The notes: generated by a model from the sequence alone, not told the origin. A stretch of DNA of 14,081 bases from Actinomycetes bacterium (GCA_023438885.1 JAEXPS010000029.1:1-14081), one strand, 5' to 3'; numbered from the stretch's first letter, positions 5,404 through 13,034 are shown. Numbers and translations are program-made.

Positions 5404-6264
5404 GTGGACACCAGCGAGCTGGAGCACTACCTGACGCCCGGGGTGCTGACCACCCTGCCGGCCGACGTCGTCGCCGGGCCTGCCCGCGACGTGGACGCAG
5501 CGCGCGCGGCAGTGCAGGCGGTGCTGGTGCACGCCTACTGGCTCGGGGCCTACGGGTTGGCGCCGGAGGCGGCCCGGAACGACGAGCCGCAGGTGCGCCC
5601 GGCCGCGGAGATGGTGTGGCGCCTCGACGCGCTGTCCGGCGAGCCGCTGTGGCAACCCCGCCCGGCTGCCCGGCGGTTCCAGTGCACCTGTCGCAGCTTC
5701 TCCGTGCTCTACGTCGCGCTGCTGCGTGCCGCCGGGGTGCCGGCGCGTGCACGCTGCGGCTTCGCCCGGTACTTCGAGGTGGGGCGGCTCGTCGACCACT
5801 GGGTCGTCGAGCGGTGGGACGGAGCGCGCTGGGTGCGCGACGACCCGCAGCTAGATGCGGTGCAGGTCGAGGCCCTGCAGCTCGACTTCGACCCGTACGA
5901 CCAGCCGGCCGGGCACTTCCTCACCGGCGGCGAGGCCTGGCTGGCGGTGCGGGCCGGCGAGATCGACCCGGAGGCCTGCGGCATCGGCGACGTGGCGGGC
6001 GACTGGTTCGTGCTCGGCAACGTGGTGCGCGACCTGGCGGCCGTCAGCGGCATGGAGCTGCTGCCGTGGGACGCCTGGGGCGCGATGCCCGGCCCTGGCG
6101 AACCGTACGACCCGGCGTGGTACGACGAGGTCGCGCGGCTGACGGGCGCCGACGACCTTGCCCCGGCGCGGGCCCGCTACGCCGCCGACGCGGCACTGCG
6201 CGTGCCACCCCGGATCACCTCGTTCGTCGGCGGCCGGATGGTCGAGGTGGAGCTGGCGCTGTAG
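5404..6264 (+). CDS. Transglutaminase-fold domain protein
   Basis: The 286-residue protein lacks a signal peptide or membrane segment, so it is predicted to be cytoplasmic. It contains a papain-like transglutaminase core at about residues 85-155. The catalytic triad can be read as Cys96 (QCTCRSFSVLYVALLRAAGVPAR), His132 (VDHWVVERW) and Asp147 (WVRDDPQLD), in the order and spacing expected for the family. Such proteins may be peptidases, amidases or inactive scaffolds rather than true transglutaminases, and the substrate is unknown. Residues about 160-286 (FDPYDQPAGHFLTGGEAW and later) form a conserved-looking C-terminal part that I cannot name. GTG 5404 is chosen over GTG 5380 because a -10 hexamer sits between them at leaderless spacing. 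The gene converges on fumC with only three bases between stop codons. Confidence 0.85.
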   Translation: MDTSELEHYLTPGVLTTLPADVVAGPARDVDAARAAVQAVLVHAYWLGAYGLAPEAARNDEPQVRPAAEMVWRLDALSGEPLWQPRPAARRFQCTCRSFSVLYVALLRAAGVPARARCGFARYFEVGRLVDHWVVERWDGARWVRDDPQLDAVQVEALQLDFDPYDQPAGHFLTGGEAWLAVRAGEIDPEACGIGDVAGDWFVLGNVVRDLAAVSGMELLPWDAWGAMPGPGEPYDPAWYDEVARLTGADDLAPARARYAADAALRVPPRITSFVGGRMVEVELAL

Positions 6265-6267
6265 GCG

Positions 6268-7668
6268 TCAGGCCTGCGGTGGCCGCGTCATCGACAGCAC
6301 GTCGAGGGCGGAGTCCAGCTGCGTCTGCGTGACCTCGCCCCGCTCGACGAAGCCGAGGTCGATCACCGCCTGCCGGATCGTCAGGCCGTGCTTCACCGCG
6401 TGCTTGGCGACCTTGGCGGCGGCCTCGTACCCGATCACGCGGTTGAGCGGCGTGACGATCGAGGGCGACGACTCCGCCAGGGCCCGGGCCCGCTCGACGT
6501 TGGCCGTGATGCCGGCCACGGTCTTGTCCGCGAGGAGCCGGGACGCGTTGGCCAGCAGCCGGATCGACTCGAGCACCGCCTGCGCGATGACCGGGATCTG
6601 CACGTTGAGCTCGAACGCGCCGCTGGCGCCGGCCCAGGCGACCGTGGCGTCGTTACCGATGACGCGGGCCGCGACCATGAGCGTCGCCTCCGGGATCACC
6701 GGGTTCACCTTGCCGGGCATGATCGACGATCCGGGCTGCAAATCGGGGATCGCGATCTCGCCGAGGCCCGTGTTGGGGCCTGAGCCCATCCAGCGCAGGT
6801 CGTTGCAGACCTTCGTCAGGCTGACCGCGATGGTGCGCAGCGCGCCGGACAGCTCGACGAGTCCGTCGCGCGCGCCCTGCGCCTCGAAGTGGTTGCGCGC
6901 CTCCGTGAGCGGCAGGCCCGTGTCCTCGACCAGCTTGGCGATCACCCGTTGCGGGAAGCCGGCCGGCGTGTTGATGCCGGTGCCCACCGCGGTGCCGCCC
7001 AGCGGCACCTCCGCGACCCGGGGGAGCGCGGCCTGCAGTCGCTCGATGCCGTAGCGGACCGCCGCGGCGTAGCCGCCGAACTCCTGGCCGAGCGTCACCG
7101 GGGTGGCGTCCATGAGATGGGTGCGGCCCGACTTCACCACGCCCGAGAACTCGTCGGCCTTCGCCTCGAGCGCCTGGGCGAGGTGCTCCAGAGCGGGCAC
7201 CAGGTCGCGGACCACACCGGCCGTCGCGGCGACGTGCACCGAGGTGGGGAACACGTCGTTGCTGGACTGCGAGGCGTTGACGTGGTCGTTGGGGTGCACG
7301 TCGGCGCGCAGCGAGCGGGTCGCCAGCGTGGCGATCACCTCGTTGGCGTTCATGTTCGAGCTGGTGCCGGAGCCGGTCTGGTAGACGTCGATCGGGAAGT
7401 GCTCGTCGTGCGCGCCGGAGGCGACCTCGTCGGCCGCGGCGGCGATCGCGGCGGCGACGTCGGCGGGGAGCACGCCGAGCTCGGCGTTGGCGGTCGCCGC
7501 GGCCTTCTTGATCCGGGCAAGCGCCTCGATGTGGCCCCGCTCCAGGCGCGTGCCGGAGATCGGGAAGTTCTCCACGGCTCGCTGCGTCTGCGCGCGGTAG
7601 AGGGCGTCCGCGGGGACGCGGACCTCGCCCATCGTGTCGTGCTCGATCCGGAAGGCAGGCTCGCTCAT
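6268..7668 (-). CDS. fumC: Class II fumarate hydratase
   Basis: Fumarase C reversibly hydrates fumarate to L-malate in the TCA cycle as a cytosolic, iron-independent homotetramer. The 466-residue length is typical. The first conserved block TGSGTSSNMNANE is at residues 98-110. Next come HVNASQSSNDVFPT (about 129-142) and the active-site block KSGRTHLMDATP with His184. The fumarase/aspartase signature GSSIMPGKVN at 313-322 provides the catalytic serine loop and substrate-binding Lys320 and Asn322. TGINTPAGFP and the absence of aspartase features favour fumarase. ATG 7668 is preferred over the start at 7695 because MSEPAFRIEHDTMGEV is the normal N-terminus, and an AGGATGGGG stretch precedes it. 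It is the last gene of a minus-strand unit, 63 bp after the carbonic anhydrase gene. Confidence 0.97.
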   Translation of the reverse strand: MSEPAFRIEHDTMGEVRVPADALYRAQTQRAVENFPISGTRLERGHIEALARIKKAAATANAELGVLPADVAAAIAAAADEVASGAHDEHFPIDVYQTGSGTSSNMNANEVIATLATRSLRADVHPNDHVNASQSSNDVFPTSVHVAATAGVVRDLVPALEHLAQALEAKADEFSGVVKSGRTHLMDATPVTLGQEFGGYAAAVRYGIERLQAALPRVAEVPLGGTAVGTGINTPAGFPQRVIAKLVEDTGLPLTEARNHFEAQGARDGLVELSGALRTIAVSLTKVCNDLRWMGSGPNTGLGEIAIPDLQPGSSIMPGKVNPVIPEATLMVAARVIGNDATVAWAGASGAFELNVQIPVIAQAVLESIRLLANASRLLADKTVAGITANVERARALAESSPSIVTPLNRVIGYEAAAKVAKHAVKHGLTIRQAVIDLGFVERGEVTQTQLDSALDVLSMTRPPQA

Positions 7669-7731
7669 GGCCCCATCCTGCCGCAGCGCCACCATCCCTC
7701 GGCTCGCACCGCCCCCTGCGGCGTGCGGTAC

Positions 7732-8369
<638 letters not shown>

Positions 8370-8373
<4 letters not shown>

Positions 8374-9158
8374 GGCGTCACCGCCGGCTCGACCGGGGTC
8401 CACCGTTCCCGCGCGGGCCGCGCCCCGGGCCCCACCCGGTCGGCGGCCAGCATCACGACCCGGAACAGCACGAGCTGGAGCAGCAGCACCGGGACGATCG
8501 CCAGGAGAAGCGGCAGCTCGTAGAGCAGAGGCAGCGGGATCAGGTTGTGGAACAGCACGAGGATCGGCGCTCCCTCCGGGTCGAACATGTACATGTAGTT
8601 GGCGCCGGGGTCGGCCACGGCGCGCAGCACGAGTGTCACCGGCAGCACCAGGAGGGCCAGCACCACCAGGTAGCCGATCGACAGCACAGCATCCCTCACG
8701 GTCGGCCGGTAGACCCCCAGCGACGCCATCAACGTGGGGACGACGAAGTTCAGCCCGTGCGCGACGAAGAAGAACGTCTTGGCCGACCACAGCGGGTGGT
8801 CCCAGTACATCGGCGCCGCCGAGAAGAAGGCGAGGAAGCCCGCGATCGCCCCGGGATAGAAGCACAGGGCCTGCAGAGGTCGAGCGCTCGTCAGCACCGT
8901 GGGCAGCAGCAGGAACGAGACGATGGTGCACAGGTGCAGCGGCAGGTTCTGCCACAACGGGAAGATGACCGCCGGGTCGGCCAGGTACGCGAGGTGGAAG
9001 GCGACCGACGCGCCCATGCATGCCGTGGCGAGCACCGCCAGGCCGGCCCCGCGCTGCCGCAGCGGACGGCCGCGGAGCAGCAGGTGCGCGAGCACCCCCA
9101 CCGCGACGAGGGCCAGCAGGATCCCGGCCCACGCGGGGCCGAGCATCGTCACGGTCAT
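8370..9158 (-). CDS. TIGR02206/YwaF-like integral membrane protein
   Basis: The 262-residue protein has about seven predicted helices and fits the TIGR02206 (YwaF-like) family, related to eukaryotic TMEM164. Supporting motifs are LPLHLC (residues 72-77, with His75 and Cys77), FYPGAIAGFLAFFSAAP (100-116) and VAHGLNF with His134 in a helix. NYMYMFDPEGAPIL (187-200), near the sixth helix, is the most family-typical block. The biochemical role of the bacterial members is not established. The conserved His and Cys in or near membrane helices would suit catalysis or metal binding, which is inference. ATG 9158 is the annotated start, and ATG 9146 is an alternative. The only purine-rich site before ATG 9158, GTGGGA, lies in a hairpin arm. 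A near-consensus promoter precedes the gene and its stop overlaps the carbonic anhydrase start. Confidence 0.85.
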
Positions 9159-9194
9159 CGCGTCCCACGTTCTCGACCGTCAGCGCGGGACGCG
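9159..9194 (-). promoter_or_regulatory. Hairpin enclosing the ribosome site of the membrane-protein gene
   Basis: CGCGTCCC (9159-9166 on the plus strand) and GGGACGCG (9187-9194) are perfect 8-bp complements with a 20-base spacer. In the minus-strand mRNA the 3' arm ends directly at ATG 9158 and contains most of the only ribosome-site-like sequence, GTGGGA. Pairing would hide it from the ribosome. Confidence 0.4.
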
Positions 9195-9237
9195 CCCTCG
9201 TCGTCATCGCCGGGCCCGCGCGCGGCGGGATCGCCGC

Positions 9238-9266
9238 AGCATAGGGGCCGACGAATCGTCCGCCAA
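9238..9266 (-). promoter_or_regulatory. Near-consensus housekeeping promoter for the membrane protein, carbonic anhydrase and fumC unit
   Basis: On the minus strand the -35 TTGGCG (9266-9261) is followed by a 17-base spacer and the -10 TATGCT (9243-9238). This is close to the actinobacterial principal sigma factor consensus (TTGACN, 17-18, TANNNT). Transcription would start near 9231, giving a leader of about 72 bases. The -35 lies just beyond the stop codon of the sugar-kinase gene, so the downstream trio can be read separately from xseA-xseB-kinase. Confidence 0.65.
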
Positions 9267-9273
9267 GGGCTGC

Positions 9274-10209
9274 TCAGCTCGCGGTCTCGCCGAGCTCCGC
9301 CCGCTTCGGCGGGTTCGCACCGGCACGGGAGACCGTGATCGCCGCGATCCGGATGCAGCGTTCCAGCACCCGCCGGAGCACGCCGGAGTCGATCGCCTTG
9401 AGCGCCGCCCGCCGGCTCGCGCCGAGGAGACCCTCCGTCCACAGCCCGTCGATCAGTCCGGACATGAAGGAGTCGCCGGCCCCGACCGTGTCGACCACGC
9501 GGACCTGCGGAGCCGGCACGTGCAGGTGCGCGCCGGAGGCGGTCGCGGCGAACGCGCCGTCCTCACCGTGCGTGACCACGACGATCGCAGGGCCGCTCCG
9601 CGCCCAGCGCGCCGCGACGTCGTCGGGCTTCTGACCGGGGTAGAGCCACATCAGGTCGCCGTCGCTGGCCTTGATCACGTCGGCGACGCGCACGAACTCC
9701 TCGACGATGGCGCGGGCCTGCAGCGGCGTGCCCATGAGGACGGGCCGTGCGTTCGGGTCGTAGGTGATCGTCGAGGTCGACCTGCGCGCCGTCACGGCCC
9801 GGAGCACCGCGGGGCCGCCGGGCTTGAGTGTGGTCGCGATCGATCCGGTGTGCACCACCAGGGGAGCCGCGTCGTCACCGTCCCACGCCGTCGGCAGGTC
9901 CCACGTCAGCTCGAAGTCGTACGACGCCTGACCTTGTGCGTCGAGGCGCGCGATGGCAACCGGGGTCGCCAGGGCCGAGCGGTTGCCCGTGAGCAGGTGC
10001 ACGCCGGAGGACTCGAGGTGGGACTTCACCCGGCCGCCGTACGCGTCGTGCGCCAGCCATGTCAGCAGGTCCACCGGACGGCCGAGCCGGCCGAGACCCA
10101 GTGCGACGTTCGCCGGGCTGCCGCCCGGGTGCTCCTCACGCCGGCCGTCGGCGTGCACCACCACGTCGACGAGGGCCTCGCCGATCACCAGAGCGCGCGG
10201 CTCGCTCAC
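9274..10209 (-). CDS. PfkB-family carbohydrate kinase
   Basis: The 311-residue protein phosphorylates a sugar or nucleoside at a hydroxyl using ATP. The N-terminal block LVIGEALVDVVVHADG and GGSPANVALGLGRLG (about 29-43) form PfkB signature 1 and the substrate-binding region. Signature 2, DTVGAGDSFMSGL (240-252), supplies the anion hole GAGD with catalytic base Asp246. The overall pattern resembles fructokinases, but substrate cannot be fixed from sequence. GTG 10209 overlaps the xseB stop codon in GTGA, so it is translated from the xse transcript. This genomic position, between fumC and xseB, often holds glpX (fructose-1,6-bisphosphatase II) in other actinobacteria, which is not present here. 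The C-terminus ends in a short charged tail before the next promoter. Confidence 0.9.
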   Translation of the reverse strand: MSEPRALVIGEALVDVVVHADGRREEHPGGSPANVALGLGRLGRPVDLLTWLAHDAYGGRVKSHLESSGVHLLTGNRSALATPVAIARLDAQGQASYDFELTWDLPTAWDGDDAAPLVVHTGSIATTLKPGGPAVLRAVTARRSTSTITYDPNARPVLMGTPLQARAIVEEFVRVADVIKASDGDLMWLYPGQKPDDVAARWARSGPAIVVVTHGEDGAFAATASGAHLHVPAPQVRVVDTVGAGDSFMSGLIDGLWTEGLLGASRRAALKAIDSGVLRRVLERCIRIAAITVSRAGANPPKRAELGETAS

Positions 10210-10463
10210 AGGGTCCCCTCGTCGTCATCGTCGTCGTCCGTGCCGGCGGGCTGTGCGGCGGCGAGCCGGGCCCGCGCCCCGTCGAGCCACTGCTGGCACC
10301 GGGCGGCGAGGGCCTCACCGCGCTCCCACAGGGCGAGCGACTCCTCGAGCGAGCCAGCGCCGGCCTCGAGGCGGGCGACGACGGCGACCAGCTCGTCGCG
10401 TGCCTGCTCGTAGCCGAGCGCGGCGACGTCGGGGATCTCTGCCTTGGCCACGGGGTCAGTCAA
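10206..10463 (-). CDS. xseB: Exodeoxyribonuclease VII small subunit
   Basis: XseB binds the large subunit XseA to form exonuclease VII, which degrades single-stranded DNA from both ends in mismatch repair and damage processing. The family core is clear: LGYEQARDELVAVVARLEAG (residues 16-35), SLEESLALWERGEALAARC and QQWLDGARARL. It forms the expected two-helix coiled hairpin. The 85-residue length is normal, with an acidic Asp-run tail (TDDDDDDEGTL). The start is uncertain: TTG 10463 gives 85 residues and GTG 10451 gives 81, neither has a clear ribosome site, and an in-frame stop lies 36 bases upstream of the TTG. It follows xseA by 48 bp and overlaps the kinase gene by four bases. Confidence 0.93.
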   Translation of the reverse strand: MTDPVAKAEIPDVAALGYEQARDELVAVVARLEAGAGSLEESLALWERGEALAARCQQWLDGARARLAAAQPAGTDDDDDDEGTL

Positions 10464-10511
10464 CCAGCACGAGCGGACAACGCCAGCGTCGACGGTCCCT
10501 CAGGGTGCCGG

Positions 10512-11780
10512 TCAGGCGTCCTCGACCCGCGCCCCGAACCGCCCGCGGGCCACCCGCACGGCGATCGGGTCGCCCGCGGCCACCTCTGCGGGGTCGAGCA
10601 CCACGTGGCCGTCGGCACGCTGCACCACCGCGTACCCCCGGTCGAGGGTCGCCGCGGGCGACAGCGCGCGCACCTGTGCGGCGAGCGTGGCCACCTCCGT
10701 GCGCGCGTCCGCGAGCAGTGCCGCCGCCGAGTGCCGTCCGCGCCCGACGAGCGCGTCCAGCCGCTGCTGGTGCGGGCCCACCAACGTGGCCGGTTCCGCG
10801 AGGGCGGGCCGGGCTCGCAGGTGGTCGAGCGAGGCCTGCTCGCGCGCCAGGCGGTGCAGCAGCGCGGAACGCGCACGGTGGCGGGCCTGCGCCAGTCCGG
10901 CGCGCTCGGCCGTGACGTCCGGCACCACGCGCTTGCCCGCATCGGTCGGTGTCGAGGCTCGCCAGTCGGCGACGAGGTCCAGGAGCGGGGAGTCGAGGTG
11001 GTGGCCGATCGCACTGATCAGCGGCGTGCGGCAGGCCGCAGCGGCGCGCAGCATCGCCTCGTTGCTGAACGGCAGCAAGTCCTCGAACGAGCCGCCGCCG
11101 CGCGCGACGACGATCACCTCGACGCGTGGGTCGGCGTCCAGCTCGGCCAGCGCCCGGCTGACCTCCGACACGGCACGGTTGCCCTGCACCGTGACCCGGC
11201 GGATCTCGAACCGCACGGCAGGCCAGCGGGCGCGGGCGTTGGACACGACGTCGTGCTCCGCGTCGCCCTGCTGGGCGCACACGAGGCCGACCACCGCGGG
11301 CAGGAACGGCAGCGGCACCTTCCGCGACTCGTCGAACAGACCCTCGGCGGCCAGCAGTCCCTTGAGCCGCTCGATCTGCGCCAGCAGGTCCCCGAGGCCG
11401 ACGAGTCGCACCTGGTCGGCGGCGAACGCCAGGTCACCGCGCTTCTCGTTGAGCCGGGGCCGCGCATGCACGACGATCCGCGCGCCGTCGCTCAGCCGGT
11501 CCAGGATCGGTGTGACGGCGCCGGCCGGGGCTGTGACCTGCAACGACATGTCCAGGTCGACGTCCCGGAGCGTGAGGAAGTACAGGCTGTTCCAGCGCTT
11601 GAGGTTGAGCACCTGCCCCTCGACCCACACCGCCGGCATCCTCTGCACGTAGTCCGCGACCTTCGGCACCAGGTGGCGCACCGGCCACGGCCGCTCGGGC
11701 GTGGTGTCGGCCGCCTTGACCGGCAACGGCAGCCTGGCCTGTGCCGCTGCGTCAGCCCCGCTCTCGTCGTACGCGCTCAC
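10512..11780 (-). CDS. xseA: Exodeoxyribonuclease VII large subunit
   Basis: XseA is the catalytic subunit of exonuclease VII. The 422-residue protein has an N-terminal OB fold for single-stranded DNA (about 25-125; VWVEGQVLNLKRWNSLYFLTLRD). The catalytic domain follows (about 130-330), with VVARGGGSFEDLLPFSNE and the block ending in VADWRASTPTDAGK. A long coiled-coil and a C-terminal segment with ALSPAATLDRGYAVV complete it. The usual SAIGHExD catalytic motif reads SAIGHHLDSPL here: His260 and Asp263 are kept, while the Glu between them is His261. GTG 11780 is chosen because MSAYDESGADA leads normally into the OB fold and an extremely G-rich purine tract precedes it. Longer in-frame starts up to 12254 run antisense to ispH. 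It heads the xseA-xseB-kinase unit and diverges from ispH. Confidence 0.96.
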   Translation of the reverse strand: MSAYDESGADAAAQARLPLPVKAADTTPERPWPVRHLVPKVADYVQRMPAVWVEGQVLNLKRWNSLYFLTLRDVDLDMSLQVTAPAGAVTPILDRLSDGARIVVHARPRLNEKRGDLAFAADQVRLVGLGDLLAQIERLKGLLAAEGLFDESRKVPLPFLPAVVGLVCAQQGDAEHDVVSNARARWPAVRFEIRRVTVQGNRAVSEVSRALAELDADPRVEVIVVARGGGSFEDLLPFSNEAMLRAAAACRTPLISAIGHHLDSPLLDLVADWRASTPTDAGKRVVPDVTAERAGLAQARHRARSALLHRLAREQASLDHLRARPALAEPATLVGPHQQRLDALVGRGRHSAAALLADARTEVATLAAQVRALSPAATLDRGYAVVQRADGHVVLDPAEVAAGDPIAVRVARGRFGARVEDA

Positions 11781-11781
11781 G

Positions 11782-11799
11782 CCCCCACCCTCCCACCCC
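11782..11799 (-). promoter_or_regulatory. G-quadruplex motif over the xseA ribosome site
   Basis: The minus strand reads GGGG-T-GGG-A-GGG-T-GGGGG directly before GTG 11780, four G-runs joined by single-base loops. More G-runs continue upstream to about 11819, within an 18-bp-spaced repeat (plus-strand CCCACCCCGCAC at 11792-11803 and 11810-11821). Because xseA is read from this strand the motif would be in its mRNA. It also holds the only ribosome-site candidate. Confidence 0.5.
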
Positions 11800-11824
11800 G
11801 CACCCACCGCCCACCCCGCACGTC

Positions 11825-11899
11825 GAGCGCAGAGTTCGTGATCGAGATGGTGGGTTTCGGCGACCGGAAGCCACCGTCTCGGCGATGAGTTCTGCGCTC
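11825..11899. repeat. REP-like imperfect palindrome between xseA and ispH
   Basis: Arms 11825-11853 and 11871-11899 are inverted copies matching at 22 of 29 positions around a 17-base centre. The tips GAGCGCAGA and TCTGCGCTC pair perfectly, and at least four of the seven mismatches would be G-U pairs in RNA of the plus strand. The shape resembles dispersed extragenic palindromes. Copy number elsewhere is unknown. Confidence 0.5.
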
Positions 11900-11921
11900 G
11901 GGGATGGGTTCTGCGATCGGG
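11884..11921 (+). repeat. 19-bp tandem repeat with a degenerate third copy
   Basis: GATGAGTTCTGCGCTCGGG (11884-11902) is followed by GATGGGTTCTGCGATCGGG (11903-11921), matching at 17 of 19 positions. A weaker third version (GAGTGCTGCG) lies at about 11924-11940. The first unit overlaps the right arm of the palindrome, so the palindrome tip appears to have been duplicated. Confidence 0.55.
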
Positions 11922-11972
11922 GGGAGTGCTGCGTTTTCGGCGGGGCCCGGTCGTGACAAGACTCGCTCGCGA

Positions 11973-12004
11973 GGGGGTGGGGCGGGGGAACGTAGGGTTG
12001 GGGG
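11973..12004 (+). promoter_or_regulatory. ispH promoter region: leaderless -10 within a G-quadruplex motif
   Basis: TAGGGT (11993-11998) fits TANNNT and ends seven bases before GTG 12006, predicting a leaderless ispH mRNA. The surrounding G-runs (11973-11977, 11979-11982, 11984-11988, 11995-11997, 12000-12004) satisfy a G-quadruplex pattern on the plus strand. No -35 hexamer is recognisable and there is no separate ribosome site apart from the G-run itself. Confidence 0.45.
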
Positions 12005-12005
12005 C

Positions 12006-13034
12006 GTGACCCTCCCGACCACGGCTGCCACCAAGCGCGTGCTGCTCGCCGCTCCGCGCGGCTACTGCGCCGGTGTCGACCGCGCGGTGATCGCCGTCGA
12101 GAAGGCCCTCGAGCAGTACGGCGCGCCGGTGTACGTGCGCAAGGAGATCGTGCACAACAAGTACGTCGTCGAGACGCTCGCAGCGCGCGGGGCGGTCTTC
12201 GTGCACGACACCGACGAGGTGCCCGAGGGTGCGCGCGTCGTGTTCTCGGCCCACGGGGTCTCACCGGCGGTGCGCGACGCGGCCGCCGCGCGGCAGCTGC
12301 GCACCATCGACGCCACCTGCCCCCTGGTCACCAAGGTGCACAAGGAGGCCGTCCGGTTCGCGGACGACGACTTCGACATCCTGCTCATCGGCCACGCCGG
12401 TCACGAGGAGGTCGAGGGCACCGCGGGCGAGGCTCCGGAGCACATCCAGGTGGTCAACTCGCCCGACGACGTCGACTCCGTGGTGGTGCGCGACCCCGAG
12501 CGGGTGGTGTGGATCAGCCAGACCACGCTCTCCGTCGACGAGACGATGGAGACGGTCCGCCGCCTGCGTGAGCGGTTCCCGAACCTCGCCGACCCGCCGA
12601 GCGACGACATCTGCTACGCCACCCAGAACCGCCAGGTGGCCGTGAAGAAGCTGGCGCCGAGCTGCGACGTCGTCATCGTGGTCGGTTCGGCGAACTCGTC
12701 GAACTCCGTGCGGCTCGTCGAGGTGGCGCGTGAGTCGGGTGCCGGTGCCGCGCACCGCATCGACTACGCGGCCCAGGTGGACCCGGCGTGGCTGCAGGGT
12801 GCCAGCACGGTGGGCGTGACGTCGGGAGCCTCCGTGCCGGAGATCCTGGTGCGCGACGTGCTCGACCGGCTCGCGGAGCTGGGCTTCGGCGAGGTCGAGG
12901 AGGTGCGCACCGCCACCGAGGACCTGATGTTCTCGCTGCCGCGCGAGCTGCGCGCCGACCTCAAGGCGGCCGGCTCGGATCCCGACCGCGCTCGCCGCGA
13001 GGCCCGTCGCTCCCTGGACATCCGCCCGGCGTAG
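12006..13034 (+). CDS. ispH: 4-hydroxy-3-methylbut-2-enyl diphosphate reductase
   Basis: IspH (LytB) catalyses the last step of the MEP pathway, reducing HMBPP to IPP and DMAPP with an iron-sulfur cluster. The 342-residue protein carries the three cluster cysteines: Cys21 in PRGYCAGVDRAV, Cys105 in DATCPLVTKVH and Cys203 in DDICYATQNRQ. Other active-site blocks are present: EIVHNKYVV, FSAHGVSP, GHAGHEEVEGT, and the NSSNSVRL serine/asparagine loop with GVTSGASVPE. GTG 12006 places the first cysteine motif at the usual distance from the N-terminus and coincides with a leaderless -10. The longer start at 11904 would run through the repeats. It diverges from xseA, an arrangement also seen in mycobacteria, and converges on rmuC with five bases between the stops. 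Confidence 0.97.
   Translation: MTLPTTAATKRVLLAAPRGYCAGVDRAVIAVEKALEQYGAPVYVRKEIVHNKYVVETLAARGAVFVHDTDEVPEGARVVFSAHGVSPAVRDAAAARQLRTIDATCPLVTKVHKEAVRFADDDFDILLIGHAGHEEVEGTAGEAPEHIQVVNSPDDVDSVVVRDPERVVWISQTTLSVDETMETVRRLRERFPNLADPPSDDICYATQNRQVAVKKLAPSCDVVIVVGSANSSNSVRLVEVARESGAGAAHRIDYAAQVDPAWLQGASTVGVTSGASVPEILVRDVLDRLAELGFGEVEEVRTATEDLMFSLPRELRADLKAAGSDPDRARREARRSLDIRPA

Noticed and set aside
3172..5799. 875-codon open frame on the minus strand, antisense to the exporter and TM2 genes
   Set aside because: Composition is His/Arg/Asp/Gln-rich with no domain. It mirrors two clear membrane-protein genes and is a GC-bias shadow.
8374..9207. N-terminal extension of the carbonic anhydrase frame over the membrane-protein gene
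   Set aside because: The extension is Arg/Pro/Ala-rich and out of frame with the membrane protein. Homology begins only after GTG 8373.
10059..11888. 609-codon plus-strand frame antisense to xseA and xseB
   Set aside because: No recognisable domain and shadow-like composition opposite two conserved proteins.
11966..11973. 8-bp palindrome CTCGCGAG upstream of ispH
   Set aside because: Too short to be meaningful at this GC content, with no repeat partner seen.
11781..12254. N-terminal extension of the xseA frame into ispH
   Set aside because: It runs antisense to ispH coding sequence and through intergenic repeats. The XseA fold starts after GTG 11780.
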